Shown here one piece after another: positions 8,480-17,228 of a stretch of DNA of 64,000 bases. Made by a program: the position numbers and the translations under genes. Source of the stretch: Mycobacterium sp. DL99 (GTDB taxonomy: Bacteria > Actinomycetota > Actinomycetes > Mycobacteriales > Mycobacteriaceae); assembly GCF_004762045.1 (NCBI RefSeq), contig NZ_SJOM01000007.1, positions 5,197,798 through 5,261,797 of the forward strand, read 5' to 3'. A model generated the notes under the pieces. It saw nothing but the letters and a program-made list of their open reading frames with translations, made no database searches and was not told the origin of the DNA. How positions within the stretch are numbered: the first letter of the stretch is position 1; every line of letters begins with the position of its first letter.

Positions 8480-9548
8480 CCAGAACCTGCAGCGCGCCCC
8501 CGCCGAGATCGATTACGCCGAAGAGCTGGCAAGGCTGACCGCAGACACTTCCGAACCCCGGCCGCCCGGGTGGAGCATGGGACTGCGGTCTGCCCGCGCT
8601 TTCGTGCTGGGCGAGCGGGCCCGTGGCATCACCGCCAAGGTCGTCGTGCCGGTCGCCGCGGTCGAACGCATGCTCGTCACCCTGGCCACCGGGCGCGGCC
8701 TGATGCTGGTCGGCGCGCCGGGCACGGCCAAGTCGCTGCTGTCCGAGTTGCTGGCCACCGCGATCAGCGGGTGTTCTACGTTGACCATCCAGGGCGGGGC
8801 GTCGGTCACCGAGGACCAGATCAAGTACTCGTGGAACTACGCGTTGCTGATCAACGAGGGTCCGAGCCTCAACGCTCTTGTCCCTGCCCCGCTGTACACC
8901 GGTATGCGAGACGGCAAGGTGGTGCGGTTCGAGGAGATCACCCGCACTCCGCTGGAAGTGCAGGACAGTCTGCTGAGCATGCTCAGCGACCGCGTCATGG
9001 CGGTGCCGGAGCTCGCGGGCGAACACGGCATGCTCTATGCCCGCGAAGGTTTCAACATCATCGGTACGGCCAACACCAAGGACCGCGGCGTCAACGAGAT
9101 GAGCGCGGCGCTCAAACGCCGGTTCGACTTCGAAACCGTGTTTCCCATCCTCGATTTCGATGTCGAGCTGGACCTGGTGGCCCGCGCGTCGCAGACGCTG
9201 CTGGAACGTAGCGGCGTCCCGGTGACGGTGCCCGAGCCCGTCCTCGAACTGCTGGTGCGCACGTTCCGTGACCTGCGCGACGACGGGGGCAGTGCGATGG
9301 ACCGGCTGAGCGCGGTGATGTCGACCGCCGAGGCCGTCAACGTCGCGCATGCCGTCGGGGTCAGAGCCTGGTATCTGGGCCAACGCCAGGGCAGTCCAGC
9401 CGATCTGGCCGAGAGCATCGGCGGCACCGTGGTGAAAGACGACGCCGACGACCGGGCGAAGCTGCGGCGCTACTTCGAACAGAAGGTCGCCGAACGCCGA
9501 GGGCGGCATTGGCGGGAGTTCTACGCCGCGCGCGACCTGCTGCCGTGA
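8472..9548 (+). CDS. MoxR-type AAA+ ATPase (YehL-like)
   Basis: 358 residues from GTG 8472 (GGAGG six bases upstream), overlapping the DUF4132 gene by 8 bp. Walker A is GAPGTAKS (81-88). The Walker B position reads VVRFEE (150-155), with Glu where Asp is usual. Sensor 1 is GTANTKD (Asn201) and the arginine finger is LKRRFDF (Arg217/218). MoxR ATPases remodel partner proteins, usually with a VWA-domain adaptor, and such a VWA protein is encoded two genes downstream. The ATPase is presumably the motor of this five-component system. Family is certain; the substrate is unknown. Confidence 0.93.
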   Translation: MADQNLQRAPAEIDYAEELARLTADTSEPRPPGWSMGLRSARAFVLGERARGITAKVVVPVAAVERMLVTLATGRGLMLVGAPGTAKSLLSELLATAISGCSTLTIQGGASVTEDQIKYSWNYALLINEGPSLNALVPAPLYTGMRDGKVVRFEEITRTPLEVQDSLLSMLSDRVMAVPELAGEHGMLYAREGFNIIGTANTKDRGVNEMSAALKRRFDFETVFPILDFDVELDLVARASQTLLERSGVPVTVPEPVLELLVRTFRDLRDDGGSAMDRLSAVMSTAEAVNVAHAVGVRAWYLGQRQGSPADLAESIGGTVVKDDADDRAKLRRYFEQKVAERRGRHWREFYAARDLLP

Positions 9549-9550
9549 CC

Positions 9551-11848
9551 ATGGCAGCCCTTGATGAGCCCAGAATTGTTGGAGTGCGCCATCATTCGCC
9601 GGCATGCGCCCGCATGGTGGTCGCCGAGATCGAGCGGCTGCGCCCGGCACACGTGCTCATCGAGGGACCATGCGATTTCAACGGCAGGATCGATGAACTC
9701 GACGCCGCGCACCGGCTGCCGATCGCGATCTACAGCTACCTGTCCGCGCCAGGAGTGCATCGCGGCTCATGGTCGCCGCTGGCCGAACACTCACCGGAGT
9801 GGCAGGCGCTACGGGCGGGCCGCCGCGTCGGCGCGCAGGTCCGGTTCATCGACCTACCCGCGTGGCACGACGCCTTCGCCGAATTCACCAACCGGTACGC
9901 CGACGACCCCGACGAAGCGTCCGAACACCGCGCCGCGGACTACACTGCGGCGGTAGCCCGCGAACTCGGCATCGACAGTCGAGATGCGTTGTGGGACCAC
10001 CTGTTCGAATCCGAAGAAGATCCCGCGGTGGTGGCGCAGCGGTTGTCGGTGTGGTTCACGGGCCTGCGCGGCGACGATCCCGGATCGACGGGCAATGCCG
10101 CCCGCGAAGACCTGATGGCCCGCTGGATCGCGTGGGCCGTCCGCCGGAATGAGGGTCCGGTTCTCGTGGTGTGCGGCGGCTATCACGCACCCGCACTGGC
10201 CCAGCTGTGGCCTCGACTACCGGAATCCGAGACACCGCCGGCAGTTCCCGTCCCCGAAGCGGATTCCCGGCACGGCTCGTATCTGGTGCCGTTCAGCTTC
10301 CACCAACTCGATGCGTTCACCGGGTACGCGTCGGGCATGCCGTCGCCCTCCTATTACCAGTGGGCCTGGGAGAACGGTGTCGCGGCCGCAGGGCGACAGC
10401 TCTTGCACCGTACGCGAGACCGCTTGCGGAACAAGAAGTTACCGGTGTCGACCGCGTCCCTGCAGAACGTGTACACGCACGCGCACGGGTTGGCCCGGCT
10501 GCGTGGGCACCAGGTTCCGCTGCGCTGTGACTGGCTGGACTCGGTCGCGGCCTGCTGGGTCACCGAGGCGCTCGTGGTGCCGTTGCCGTGGAGCTACCCC
10601 GGCCCGCTGGCGCCCGGCACGGATCCGGTGCTGGTCGAGGTGATGGACGTGCTCTCGGGCGAGGCGGTCGGTGCCCTCGCGGCGGGTACGCCGCAGCCGC
10701 CGCTGGTGGCGGCGGTTGCCGCCGAACTTGCCGCCCACGACCTGCCCGGGACAGGTGAAGTCACCCTGGACCTGTTGTCCGACAACGACCGTCGGCGCAG
10801 CCGGGTGCTGCACCGCCTGGCGCTGCTGGACATCCCGGGAACCCAGCGCCGTGCAGGACCACGATGGGCCCTCGACGCCGGCCGCGAACCCACCGAGCAG
10901 TGGCACCTCGGCGATCCGCCCAGCCGCTTGGCCGCACTCATCGAAGCCGGCGCGTGGGGGGCCACCCTGCTCGACGCTGCCCGCAACAAATGGGGCTCCA
11001 TGATCAGCGGCCCCGACATCGGCGTCGCCGAACTCGCCGCTGCGGTAGACGCTGCCGCCGCGGCCGGGCTGGGCTCGGTACAGGCCGATGTGATCGGCCG
11101 ACTCCGCGAGACGGTGGCCGCCGAGACCGATCTCGGGGCACTGGGCGCGGCGCTGCGGGTGCTGCTGCCGTTGGCCCGCAATCCGCAATTGCTCGGTCTC
11201 GACGACGTGCCCGGATGTCTCGACGCCGTCGAGGCGATCGCCGACCGTGCGGTGTGGCTGTTGGAGCCGCCTGCTGCCGTGGCCCCCGCACAGATCGACG
11301 GTCATCTCCGGTTGATGATCGGTTTACGAGATCTGGTGCGCGCGCAGCTGTTCGCCTCCATGGACGATCGGATCGTGGCGGTGCTGCACCGCAAGGCGGC
11401 GTCGCACCGGTCGGATCCGGCGAGCCGGGGCGCGGCGCTCGGTGCCGTGATCAGCCTCGGTTCAGCGGCCGACGCCGATCCGCTGGCCGTGCTGGACTCG
11501 GTATCGGTGGCCCGGCTCGGCGATGCGCTGGCGGGATTGCTCGCGCTGGCCCGCGAGGAGTTGATCTCCGATGCCGGCTTCGTGGCCGGACTCGACAGGC
11601 TGATCGGCGGATTGCACGGCGACGATTTCGTCGGCGCCCTCCCCGCCCTACGCGCCGCGTTCGCGTGGTTGCCGCCGCGGGAACGCGGCGACGTGGCCGA
11701 CGCGGTGCTGGAGCTTCACGGCGCGGCCAACGTGTCGCGGCGCGTGCTGCTACGCCGTCTCGACGCGGATCCACAGGCCGTGGCCGCGGCCGCTGCCGAC
11801 GAACGCCGCGCCGTCGACCGGCTGCGGTCCTGGGGGGTGTGGCCGTGA
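9551..11848 (+). CDS. DUF5682 protein (YehM-like)
   Basis: 765 residues. It begins two bases after the ATPase stop; a GTG at 9545, which would overlap that stop as GTGA, is an equally plausible start. The N-terminus has GVRHHSPACARMVVAEIE and HVLIEGPCDF, a histidine pair and a Glu-Gly-Pro that recall the TraB/ChaN/EreA-type hydrolase folds, but this is only an inference. Another conserved-looking block is PVLVVCGGYHAP. The C-terminal half is helical and Ala/Leu/Arg rich. It is coupled to the VWA gene by a GTGA overlap. The matching E. coli gene between the MoxR and VWA genes is yehM, of similar length and unknown activity. Confidence 0.85.
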   Translation: MAALDEPRIVGVRHHSPACARMVVAEIERLRPAHVLIEGPCDFNGRIDELDAAHRLPIAIYSYLSAPGVHRGSWSPLAEHSPEWQALRAGRRVGAQVRFIDLPAWHDAFAEFTNRYADDPDEASEHRAADYTAAVARELGIDSRDALWDHLFESEEDPAVVAQRLSVWFTGLRGDDPGSTGNAAREDLMARWIAWAVRRNEGPVLVVCGGYHAPALAQLWPRLPESETPPAVPVPEADSRHGSYLVPFSFHQLDAFTGYASGMPSPSYYQWAWENGVAAAGRQLLHRTRDRLRNKKLPVSTASLQNVYTHAHGLARLRGHQVPLRCDWLDSVAACWVTEALVVPLPWSYPGPLAPGTDPVLVEVMDVLSGEAVGALAAGTPQPPLVAAVAAELAAHDLPGTGEVTLDLLSDNDRRRSRVLHRLALLDIPGTQRRAGPRWALDAGREPTEQWHLGDPPSRLAALIEAGAWGATLLDAARNKWGSMISGPDIGVAELAAAVDAAAAAGLGSVQADVIGRLRETVAAETDLGALGAALRVLLPLARNPQLLGLDDVPGCLDAVEAIADRAVWLLEPPAAVAPAQIDGHLRLMIGLRDLVRAQLFASMDDRIVAVLHRKAASHRSDPASRGAALGAVISLGSAADADPLAVLDSVSVARLGDALAGLLALAREELISDAGFVAGLDRLIGGLHGDDFVGALPALRAAFAWLPPRERGDVADAVLELHGAANVSRRVLLRRLDADPQAVAAAAADERRAVDRLRSWGVWP

Positions 11849-12966
11849 TCGACGTCCCAGAACCCTTGCAGCGGTGGCGATTACTCCTGGGAGCGGCCGC
11901 CGACGGCGCGCTCGGTTCTGCCACCGGAGAGCTCGGCGCGGCCGATGCCGCACTGGAGTGGCTCTACGGCCGCGATCCGGACCGCGCCGAACGGGGTGAA
12001 CGGTCCGGCGGTCAGGGAGACTCGACGCTGAGCGTGCCGGACTGGATCGACGCCGTGCACACGCTGTTTCCGCAGGAGGTGATCGAACGGGTCGAACGCG
12101 ATGCGGTCGAGCGGTTCGGCATCACCGAGGTGGTGACGCGACTGGACGTGCTGGAACGCATCGAACCCTCCGAGTCGCTGCTGCGGGCCGTCATGCAGAC
12201 CAAGCACCTGATGAATCCGGAGGTGCTGGCGGCGGCGCGGCGACTGATCGCCGAAGTGGTGCGTCGGCTCCTGGCCGAATTGGACACTGAGGTGCGCCGG
12301 GCGTTCACCGGCAGCCTGGACCGTCGCCGGCGCTCACCCGTCCCGATCGCCCGCAACTTCGATTTCCGCGGCACCGTCAAAGCCAACCTGGACCGCTGGG
12401 ACCCGCAGCGGCAGCGGCTCTATCTGCAGCGGCCGCTGTTCTCCAGCCGCACGCAGCGGCACACCGAACGGTGGCGGATCGTGCTGCTGGTGGATCAGAG
12501 CGGGTCCATGGTGGATTCGGTGATCCACTCGGCGGTGCTCGCCAGTTGCCTGTGGCAACTACCCGGTATGGACACCAGCCTGGCGGCGTTCGACACCCAG
12601 GTGGTGGACCTGACCGACGAGCTGGTCGACCCTGTCGAGCTGTTGATGAAAGTCCAGTTGGGCGGCGGCACCGACATCGCCGCAGCCGTGGGTTGGGCAG
12701 CCGGACGGATCAGTAGCCCGCATCGTTCGGTCGTGGTGGTCATCTCCGACTTCTACGAAGGCGGTTCGGCACATTTGCTGGTCCGTCGGGTGCGCGAGTT
12801 GGTGGCCGGCGGGACGAAGGTGCTGGGACTGGCCGCGCTCGACCGCCACGCCAACCCGGCCTACAACCACGAGCTGGCCGGGGAACTGGTGGCGGCCGGT
12901 GCGGAGGTGGCCGCCATGACACCGGGTGAGTTGGCCGTTTGGCTCGCCGAGAAAGTTCGCGAATGA
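11845..12966 (+). CDS. VWA-domain protein (YehP/CoxE-like), MoxR partner
   Basis: 373 residues from the GTG at 11845, overlapping the previous stop (GTGA). The N-terminal 200 residues are helical; the C-terminal part is a von Willebrand factor A domain with an intact MIDAS: Asp217-x-Ser219-x-Ser221 (LLVDQSGSM), a Thr in GGGTDIAAAV and an Asp in VVVISDFYEGG. Intact MIDAS residues predict metal-dependent protein binding. MoxR-VWA pairs act together in metal-insertion and complex-assembly systems, so this is the likely adaptor of the upstream ATPase. It is followed by the SWIM gene with an ATGA overlap. Confidence 0.92.
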   Translation: MIDVPEPLQRWRLLLGAAADGALGSATGELGAADAALEWLYGRDPDRAERGERSGGQGDSTLSVPDWIDAVHTLFPQEVIERVERDAVERFGITEVVTRLDVLERIEPSESLLRAVMQTKHLMNPEVLAAARRLIAEVVRRLLAELDTEVRRAFTGSLDRRRRSPVPIARNFDFRGTVKANLDRWDPQRQRLYLQRPLFSSRTQRHTERWRIVLLVDQSGSMVDSVIHSAVLASCLWQLPGMDTSLAAFDTQVVDLTDELVDPVELLMKVQLGGGTDIAAAVGWAAGRISSPHRSVVVVISDFYEGGSAHLLVRRVRELVAGGTKVLGLAALDRHANPAYNHELAGELVAAGAEVAAMTPGELAVWLAEKVRE

Positions 12967-14861
12967 GCGCCCGGGCCGATCTGCTCGACCTGACCACCGA
13001 CGCGCTTACCGCGTTGGCCAACCCCGGCTTCGTCAAACGCGCACGGAAGGATCTCGACGCGGGCCGCGGGCCCATCCTCGATATCGGCGACGACGGCGCG
13101 GTCACCGCACGCTTCGACGACGGCGTCGTCACCACGCTGCCGGTGGGGACGGCCGTCCGCGATGCCACGTGCAGTTGTCCGGCCAGCGGCTGGTGCCGGC
13201 ACCGCGTGATGCTGGTACTGGCCTACCAGGACGGGCACCACGACGACCCGGAGGAGACCAAAAGCCATTGGAGCCCAGCAGAATTCACTGATGAAAGCCT
13301 GACGCAGGCACTGGCTCCGGCGACGCTGGCCGCGGCGCGGCGGATGGCACGCGGCACGGTGCGCCTGTCGGCACCGGACGGTATTCCGACCGCCCGCCTG
13401 CCGCTGAACACCGTGCAGTTCTTCTCGCCGTCCGCGCTGGCCCATGCCCGTTGCGACTGCCGCGACGTCAGCGGCTGCGCCCACCAGGCCGTGGCAGTGT
13501 GGGCGTTTCGAGCGGCCGGCGATGCCGGCTCGACGATGGCCCGCGAAATGGTGGTCTCCCTCGGTAGCGACACGGACCGCCGACCCGAAGTCGACGGGTT
13601 CGCCGCCGACCTCGATGCGCTGATCGTTTCGCTGTGGTCGGACGGGACCTCGTCCGAGGACGCCGGTCTCGACGCCCGGCTGGGCGCCCTGAACGAACAG
13701 GCACGTCGCGCCGGGTGGAGCTGGGTGGCCGCCGACCTGGAGGAACTGAGCAGGCAACGCGAGGCCCTGCACCAGCGTCGTACCGACGCAGATCCGGAGG
13801 CGCTGCTCACCCTGGTGGCCGAGGCCCCGGCCCGGCTGCGCGCCGCCACGGCCGCCGGCGAACTGGATGCACCGCAACGCACCGCCGGGGAGATTCTCGG
13901 CGTCGGGGTGCCCGGCGAAACCGAGCTGGCCCACCTGCGGCTGATCTCGCTGGGCGCCGAGACATGGCGCGACGAACACGGCGTCGGCGCCCGGGTCTAT
14001 CTCGCCGATCCCGACACCGGCTCGGTGTCAGTGCTGGAACGCCGTTGGTCGGGCCTGCAACCGGCCGCCGAACGCCGGATCCTGGGCACGAGACTGCAGC
14101 GGGTGGCGCAAGGGCAGGTGGTCACGACGGGCGCGCGACGCCGAGCTTTGGGCCTCATCGAGATCAGCGCCGAGCGGGGCCGCACCTCGCTGCACGATCT
14201 GAGCCCCGCCGCCTGGGATGCCGGGACACTGCCGCACGGTATCGGCCACGAATCGTGGCCCACGTTCGTGTGCCCCCGCCGGCTCGGCGACGGCATCCGG
14301 GTGCTGACCGTGGATGCGGTGCACGACTGGGGCTTTGACGCTGCGGCACAACAGTTGGTGGCTGACGTGACCGGACCGGATGGCGACACCCGCTTGGTGC
14401 TGGGGCATTCAGCTGCGGCGCCGGGCGCGGTCGACGCACTCGCCGATGTCCTGGAAGCCGGGAACCTGCACCGCGTCAGCGTCCGGGTACACCGGCGTGC
14501 CGGACGGCTGATATGCGAACCGTTGGCGGTGTTGACGCAAGACCTTGCCCTGGTGCTCGCGACCGAGGCGGCCTCTGGCCGTGAGCTCCCGCCGGCCCCT
14601 CCCGACGCACCGGCCGGGCCACTCGAACGTGCCCGCCTCGAACTCGCCGGCTGGTTGCGCCGCGGGTTGCGTCATCAGAGTCGGGCAGCGCGAGAGCGGT
14701 TGGCCGGCCTCGCGGAAGGGCTCAGCGCCGCCGGAATGACAATCGCCGGGACCGAATTGGCAACAGCCGCTGCCGCTATCGGTGAGGACGCAGATGGTGC
14801 GGTTCGCTCGCTGCAACGAGTCGTACTGCTACTCAGTGAAATATCGGCGCCTGCAGATTGA
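12963..14861 (+). CDS. SWIM zinc-finger protein with two SWIM motifs (YehQ-like)
   Basis: 632 residues from the ATG at 12963, overlapping the VWA gene by ATGA. Two CxC-x5-CxH SWIM motifs are visible: Cys70-x-Cys72...Cys78-x-His80 (CSCPASGWCRH) and Cys164-x-Cys166...Cys172-x-His174 (CDCRDVSGCAH). SWIM fingers bind zinc and mediate nucleic-acid or protein contacts. The remaining 450 residues are helical with no motif I recognise. It is the last gene of the operon; a short palindrome (14867-14880) lies just after its stop. Its likely role is target recognition for the ATPase/VWA machinery, which is an inference. Confidence 0.9.
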   Translation: MSARADLLDLTTDALTALANPGFVKRARKDLDAGRGPILDIGDDGAVTARFDDGVVTTLPVGTAVRDATCSCPASGWCRHRVMLVLAYQDGHHDDPEETKSHWSPAEFTDESLTQALAPATLAAARRMARGTVRLSAPDGIPTARLPLNTVQFFSPSALAHARCDCRDVSGCAHQAVAVWAFRAAGDAGSTMAREMVVSLGSDTDRRPEVDGFAADLDALIVSLWSDGTSSEDAGLDARLGALNEQARRAGWSWVAADLEELSRQREALHQRRTDADPEALLTLVAEAPARLRAATAAGELDAPQRTAGEILGVGVPGETELAHLRLISLGAETWRDEHGVGARVYLADPDTGSVSVLERRWSGLQPAAERRILGTRLQRVAQGQVVTTGARRRALGLIEISAERGRTSLHDLSPAAWDAGTLPHGIGHESWPTFVCPRRLGDGIRVLTVDAVHDWGFDAAAQQLVADVTGPDGDTRLVLGHSAAAPGAVDALADVLEAGNLHRVSVRVHRRAGRLICEPLAVLTQDLALVLATEAASGRELPPAPPDAPAGPLERARLELAGWLRRGLRHQSRAARERLAGLAEGLSAAGMTIAGTELATAAAAIGEDADGAVRSLQRVVLLLSEISAPAD

Positions 14862-14866
14862 ACTCC

Positions 14867-14880
14867 GACGCGTTCGCGTC
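14867..14880. terminator. Short palindrome after the five-gene operon
   Basis: GACGCG-TT-CGCGTC follows the SWIM gene stop by 5 bp. The loop is very small and there is no T-run, so terminator function is doubtful. It is the only inverted repeat seen in the 93-bp gap. Confidence 0.25.
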
Positions 14881-14954
14881 AGGATCCGCCCCTGCAGCGT
14901 CAAGGAACCGTCAAGCCCGATGACGCAGGCCCCGGCACGGCCGACTGTGGAGTC

Positions 14955-16295
14955 ATGACCTTGCTGGACATCCTGCCTTCACTTCGCGGCGCCACCCGAC
15001 CACGACTCGATCCGAACATCTGGCCGCTGACCACAGGGGTCGACGAGCAGGGCAGGATCACCGTCGGCCGGGTGCCGCTGACCGACATCGCCGACGAGTA
15101 CCGAACCCCGGCCTACGTGCTCGACGAGACCGATTTCCGGACCCGCGCCCGGCGCTACCGCGCCGCGCTCGGCCAGGCAGAGGTGGTCTATGCGGGCAAG
15201 TCACTGCTAACCACCGCCGTTGCCCGCTGGGTTGCCGAGGAAGGCCTCGGGCTGGATGTCTGCTCGGCCGCCGAGCTGGCGACAGCGTTGGCGGGCGGGG
15301 TCGACCCGGCGCGCATCGTGATGCATGGCAACGCCAAGTCATGCGACGAATTACGCGATGCGATCGACGTCGGGGTCGGCCGGATAGTGGTCGACTCCCC
15401 GATGGAGATCACCTACCTGGCCGGGCTGGCGCGTCGGCCCCAGCCGGTACTGATCCGGGTCACACCCGACATCGACATCCATGGTCATCGTGCGGTCACC
15501 ACCGGGGTGACGGACCAGAAGTTCGGATTCGCGCTGGCCGATCGCCGCGCCGCCCGCGCCGCCGCCCGCATCCTGGCCACCCCGAACCTCGATCTTGTCG
15601 GCCTGCACTGCCATATCGGCTCGCAGATCACCGATCCCGCGCCCTATGGGGTGGCCGTGCGCCGGTTGATCGGCGCGATGGCCGACATCCGCGCCGAACA
15701 CGGCCTGGTGCTGACCGAGCTCAACATCGGTGGCGGTCATGGGGTTCCGTATGTCCGCGGCGACGCAGCCCTCGACATCGCAGCGCTGGCCGCCGTCCTC
15801 GACGATGAACTGACCGCGGCGTGCGCGGCCGAACGGTTCCCGCGGCCACGTCTGGTCGTCGAGCCCGGCCGCGCCATCAGCGCACGGGCCGGGGTGACTT
15901 TGTACCGGGTGTGCGGGGTGAAGTCCCAACCCGGCGGGCGCACGTTCGTCGCCGTGGACGGCGGCATGAGCGACAACCCGCGAGTCGCCCTGTACGGAGC
16001 GAAATACACGGTGGCCCTGGCCAATCGACATCCGCTCGGACCGACCATGGTGGCCACCGTGGTGGGACGGCATTGCGAGGCCGGTGACGAGATCGTGCAC
16101 GACGTCGAGCTGCCCGCCGACATCCATGCCGGCGACCTGCTGGCCGTGGCCTGCACCGGCGCGTACCAACACAGCATGGCTTCGACCTACAACATGGTGG
16201 GCCGCCCGCCCGTAGTGTCGGTGCGCGACGGCGCTTCACGGGTGTTGGTGCGTCGGGAGACGACGGCGGACCTGCTCGCGCGGGATCAGGGATGA
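14955..16295 (+). CDS. LysA-family PLP-dependent decarboxylase (paralogue of diaminopimelate decarboxylase)
   Basis: 446 residues, fold-type III PLP decarboxylase. PLP-binding Lys82 is in VYAGKS; other family blocks are LHCHIGSQI, NIGGGHGVPY, VEPGRAIS and the active-site CTGAYQHSMASTYN. Family members decarboxylate meso-diaminopimelate, ornithine or arginine. The canonical mycobacterial lysA sits beside hom/thrC/thrB, which are absent here, so this is probably a second copy with possibly different substrate preference. The GAYxxSMASxYN block favours the diaminopimelate-type subfamily. It stands alone, 93 bp after the SWIM gene, and converges on the ArsR gene. Confidence 0.85.
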   Translation: MTLLDILPSLRGATRPRLDPNIWPLTTGVDEQGRITVGRVPLTDIADEYRTPAYVLDETDFRTRARRYRAALGQAEVVYAGKSLLTTAVARWVAEEGLGLDVCSAAELATALAGGVDPARIVMHGNAKSCDELRDAIDVGVGRIVVDSPMEITYLAGLARRPQPVLIRVTPDIDIHGHRAVTTGVTDQKFGFALADRRAARAAARILATPNLDLVGLHCHIGSQITDPAPYGVAVRRLIGAMADIRAEHGLVLTELNIGGGHGVPYVRGDAALDIAALAAVLDDELTAACAAERFPRPRLVVEPGRAISARAGVTLYRVCGVKSQPGGRTFVAVDGGMSDNPRVALYGAKYTVALANRHPLGPTMVATVVGRHCEAGDEIVHDVELPADIHAGDLLAVACTGAYQHSMASTYNMVGRPPVVSVRDGASRVLVRRETTADLLARDQG

Positions 16296-16334
16296 GCGCT
16301 TGCGCGAAGACCCAACGGCTCGGCTGAGCTGCCG

Positions 16335-16658
16335 TCAGGCATCCCGCTCGGCAACACCCTTGATCCTGGCGAGCCGGCGTTCCCAACCCGCCGCTATTCC
16401 GTCGAGCCGTCTCGCCACCTCGCTGAGCCGAGCACCTACCGCCTCGTATTTGATCTCACGCCCCGCCCGGGTGGCTACCACCAGGCCAACGTCGGTGAGC
16501 ACTTTCAGATGCTTGGCGATGGCCTGACGGCTGATCGGGAGTTCGTCGGCCAGCGCCGAGGCCGACGCGGGCCGGCGCCCGAGTGCAACGAGAACCTGCC
16601 ACCGACTGTCATCGGCAAGTGCAGCGAAAACCTGCACCGGTGAGGCATTTTCATGCAT
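16335..16658 (-). CDS. ArsR-family transcriptional regulator
   Basis: 107 residues beginning MHENASPVQVFAALADDSRW. The winged-helix pattern DDSRWQVLVALGR...ASALADELPISRQAIAKHLKVLTDVGLV is typical of ArsR repressors that pair with SRPBCC proteins. No metal-binding cysteines are seen, so the signal is unlikely to be a metal. Its start lies inside the end of the SRPBCC gene (8-bp overlap), so both are on one mRNA. The two perfect 19-bp repeats upstream of the operon are its probable operators. Confidence 0.88.
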   Translation of the reverse strand: MHENASPVQVFAALADDSRWQVLVALGRRPASASALADELPISRQAIAKHLKVLTDVGLVVATRAGREIKYEAVGARLSEVARRLDGIAAGWERRLARIKGVAERDA

Positions 16659-17100
16659 CGGCGGCGGCCCCCACCAGATACTTCTGGGCGAGGACGAGCT
16701 CGACCGGCCAGCCTCCGCTGTGATCGTCGAACCGGGACCGGCGGTTGGCCTCGGGCTCGTCGAGCGAGGCGAACCCGCTCTCGACGACCCGCAGGACCAC
16801 GCCGGATGGCGCTGGGGTGATCCAGAATTCGACGAGGGTGGAGGAGCTGTAGAGGTCGTCGGCGTCGATGTGCCACCGGAAGGCCGCGTAGCGCGGCTCC
16901 TCGAGTGCGACGGTCCGCAACGCGAACCTCCCGTGGGTGGGGTCGGTGACGATGGCGACGTCGCCGTCACGATCGATGCGGTGTTCGGTGATCCGCTCGT
17001 CGTTGATGTACCAGCCGGGTTCGCTCACCAGGTCCCAGACGCGTTGCGCCGGTGCGTCGATGGTGATCTCGCGCTCGATGCGGTCGTAGTCGGTGGTCAT
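16651..17100 (-). CDS. SRPBCC (AHSA1/START-like) domain protein
   Basis: 149 residues starting MTTDYDRIEREITIDAPAQRVWDLVSEPGWYINDERI, the usual opening of an SRPBCC ligand-binding fold. The end (VELVLAQKYLVGA) is typical of the AHSA1/polyketide-cyclase-like branch. GGAGAGG lies about ten bases upstream of the ATG. SRPBCC-ArsR pairs are common in actinobacteria; here the SRPBCC gene is promoter-proximal, the reverse of the usual order. The bound ligand is unknown. Confidence 0.85.
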   Translation of the reverse strand: MTTDYDRIEREITIDAPAQRVWDLVSEPGWYINDERITEHRIDRDGDVAIVTDPTHGRFALRTVALEEPRYAAFRWHIDADDLYSSSTLVEFWITPAPSGVVLRVVESGFASLDEPEANRRSRFDDHSGGWPVELVLAQKYLVGAAADA

Positions 17101-17125
17101 ATCGGGGTCCTCTCCGCCGGGATTG

Positions 17126-17178
17126 TTGCAACCCAAGAGTTGCACATGGATCCCCTGTATTGCAACCCCCGAGTTGCA
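17126..17178. promoter_or_regulatory. Twin 19-bp operators of the SRPBCC-ArsR operon
   Basis: Two copies of one dyad: TTGCAACCCAAGAGTTGCA at 17126-17144 and TTGCAACCCCCGAGTTGCA at 17160-17178. Each has perfect TGCAAC/GTTGCA arms with a 6-bp spacer, and their centres are 34 bp apart (about three helical turns). They lie 26-78 bp upstream of the SRPBCC start, on the promoter side. Binding by the ArsR encoded in the same operon is inferred from position. Confidence 0.7.
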
Positions 17179-17228
17179 GTTGGTGTTGCCTACCGACTCG
17201 CCGTCGGGCGACCGAACGAATGAGCCCG

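Noticed and set aside
8433..9650. 405-codon frame antisense to the MoxR ATPase
   Set aside because: The plus strand has Walker A, sensor 1 and arginine finger; the antisense product is His/Arg/Gly-rich noise.
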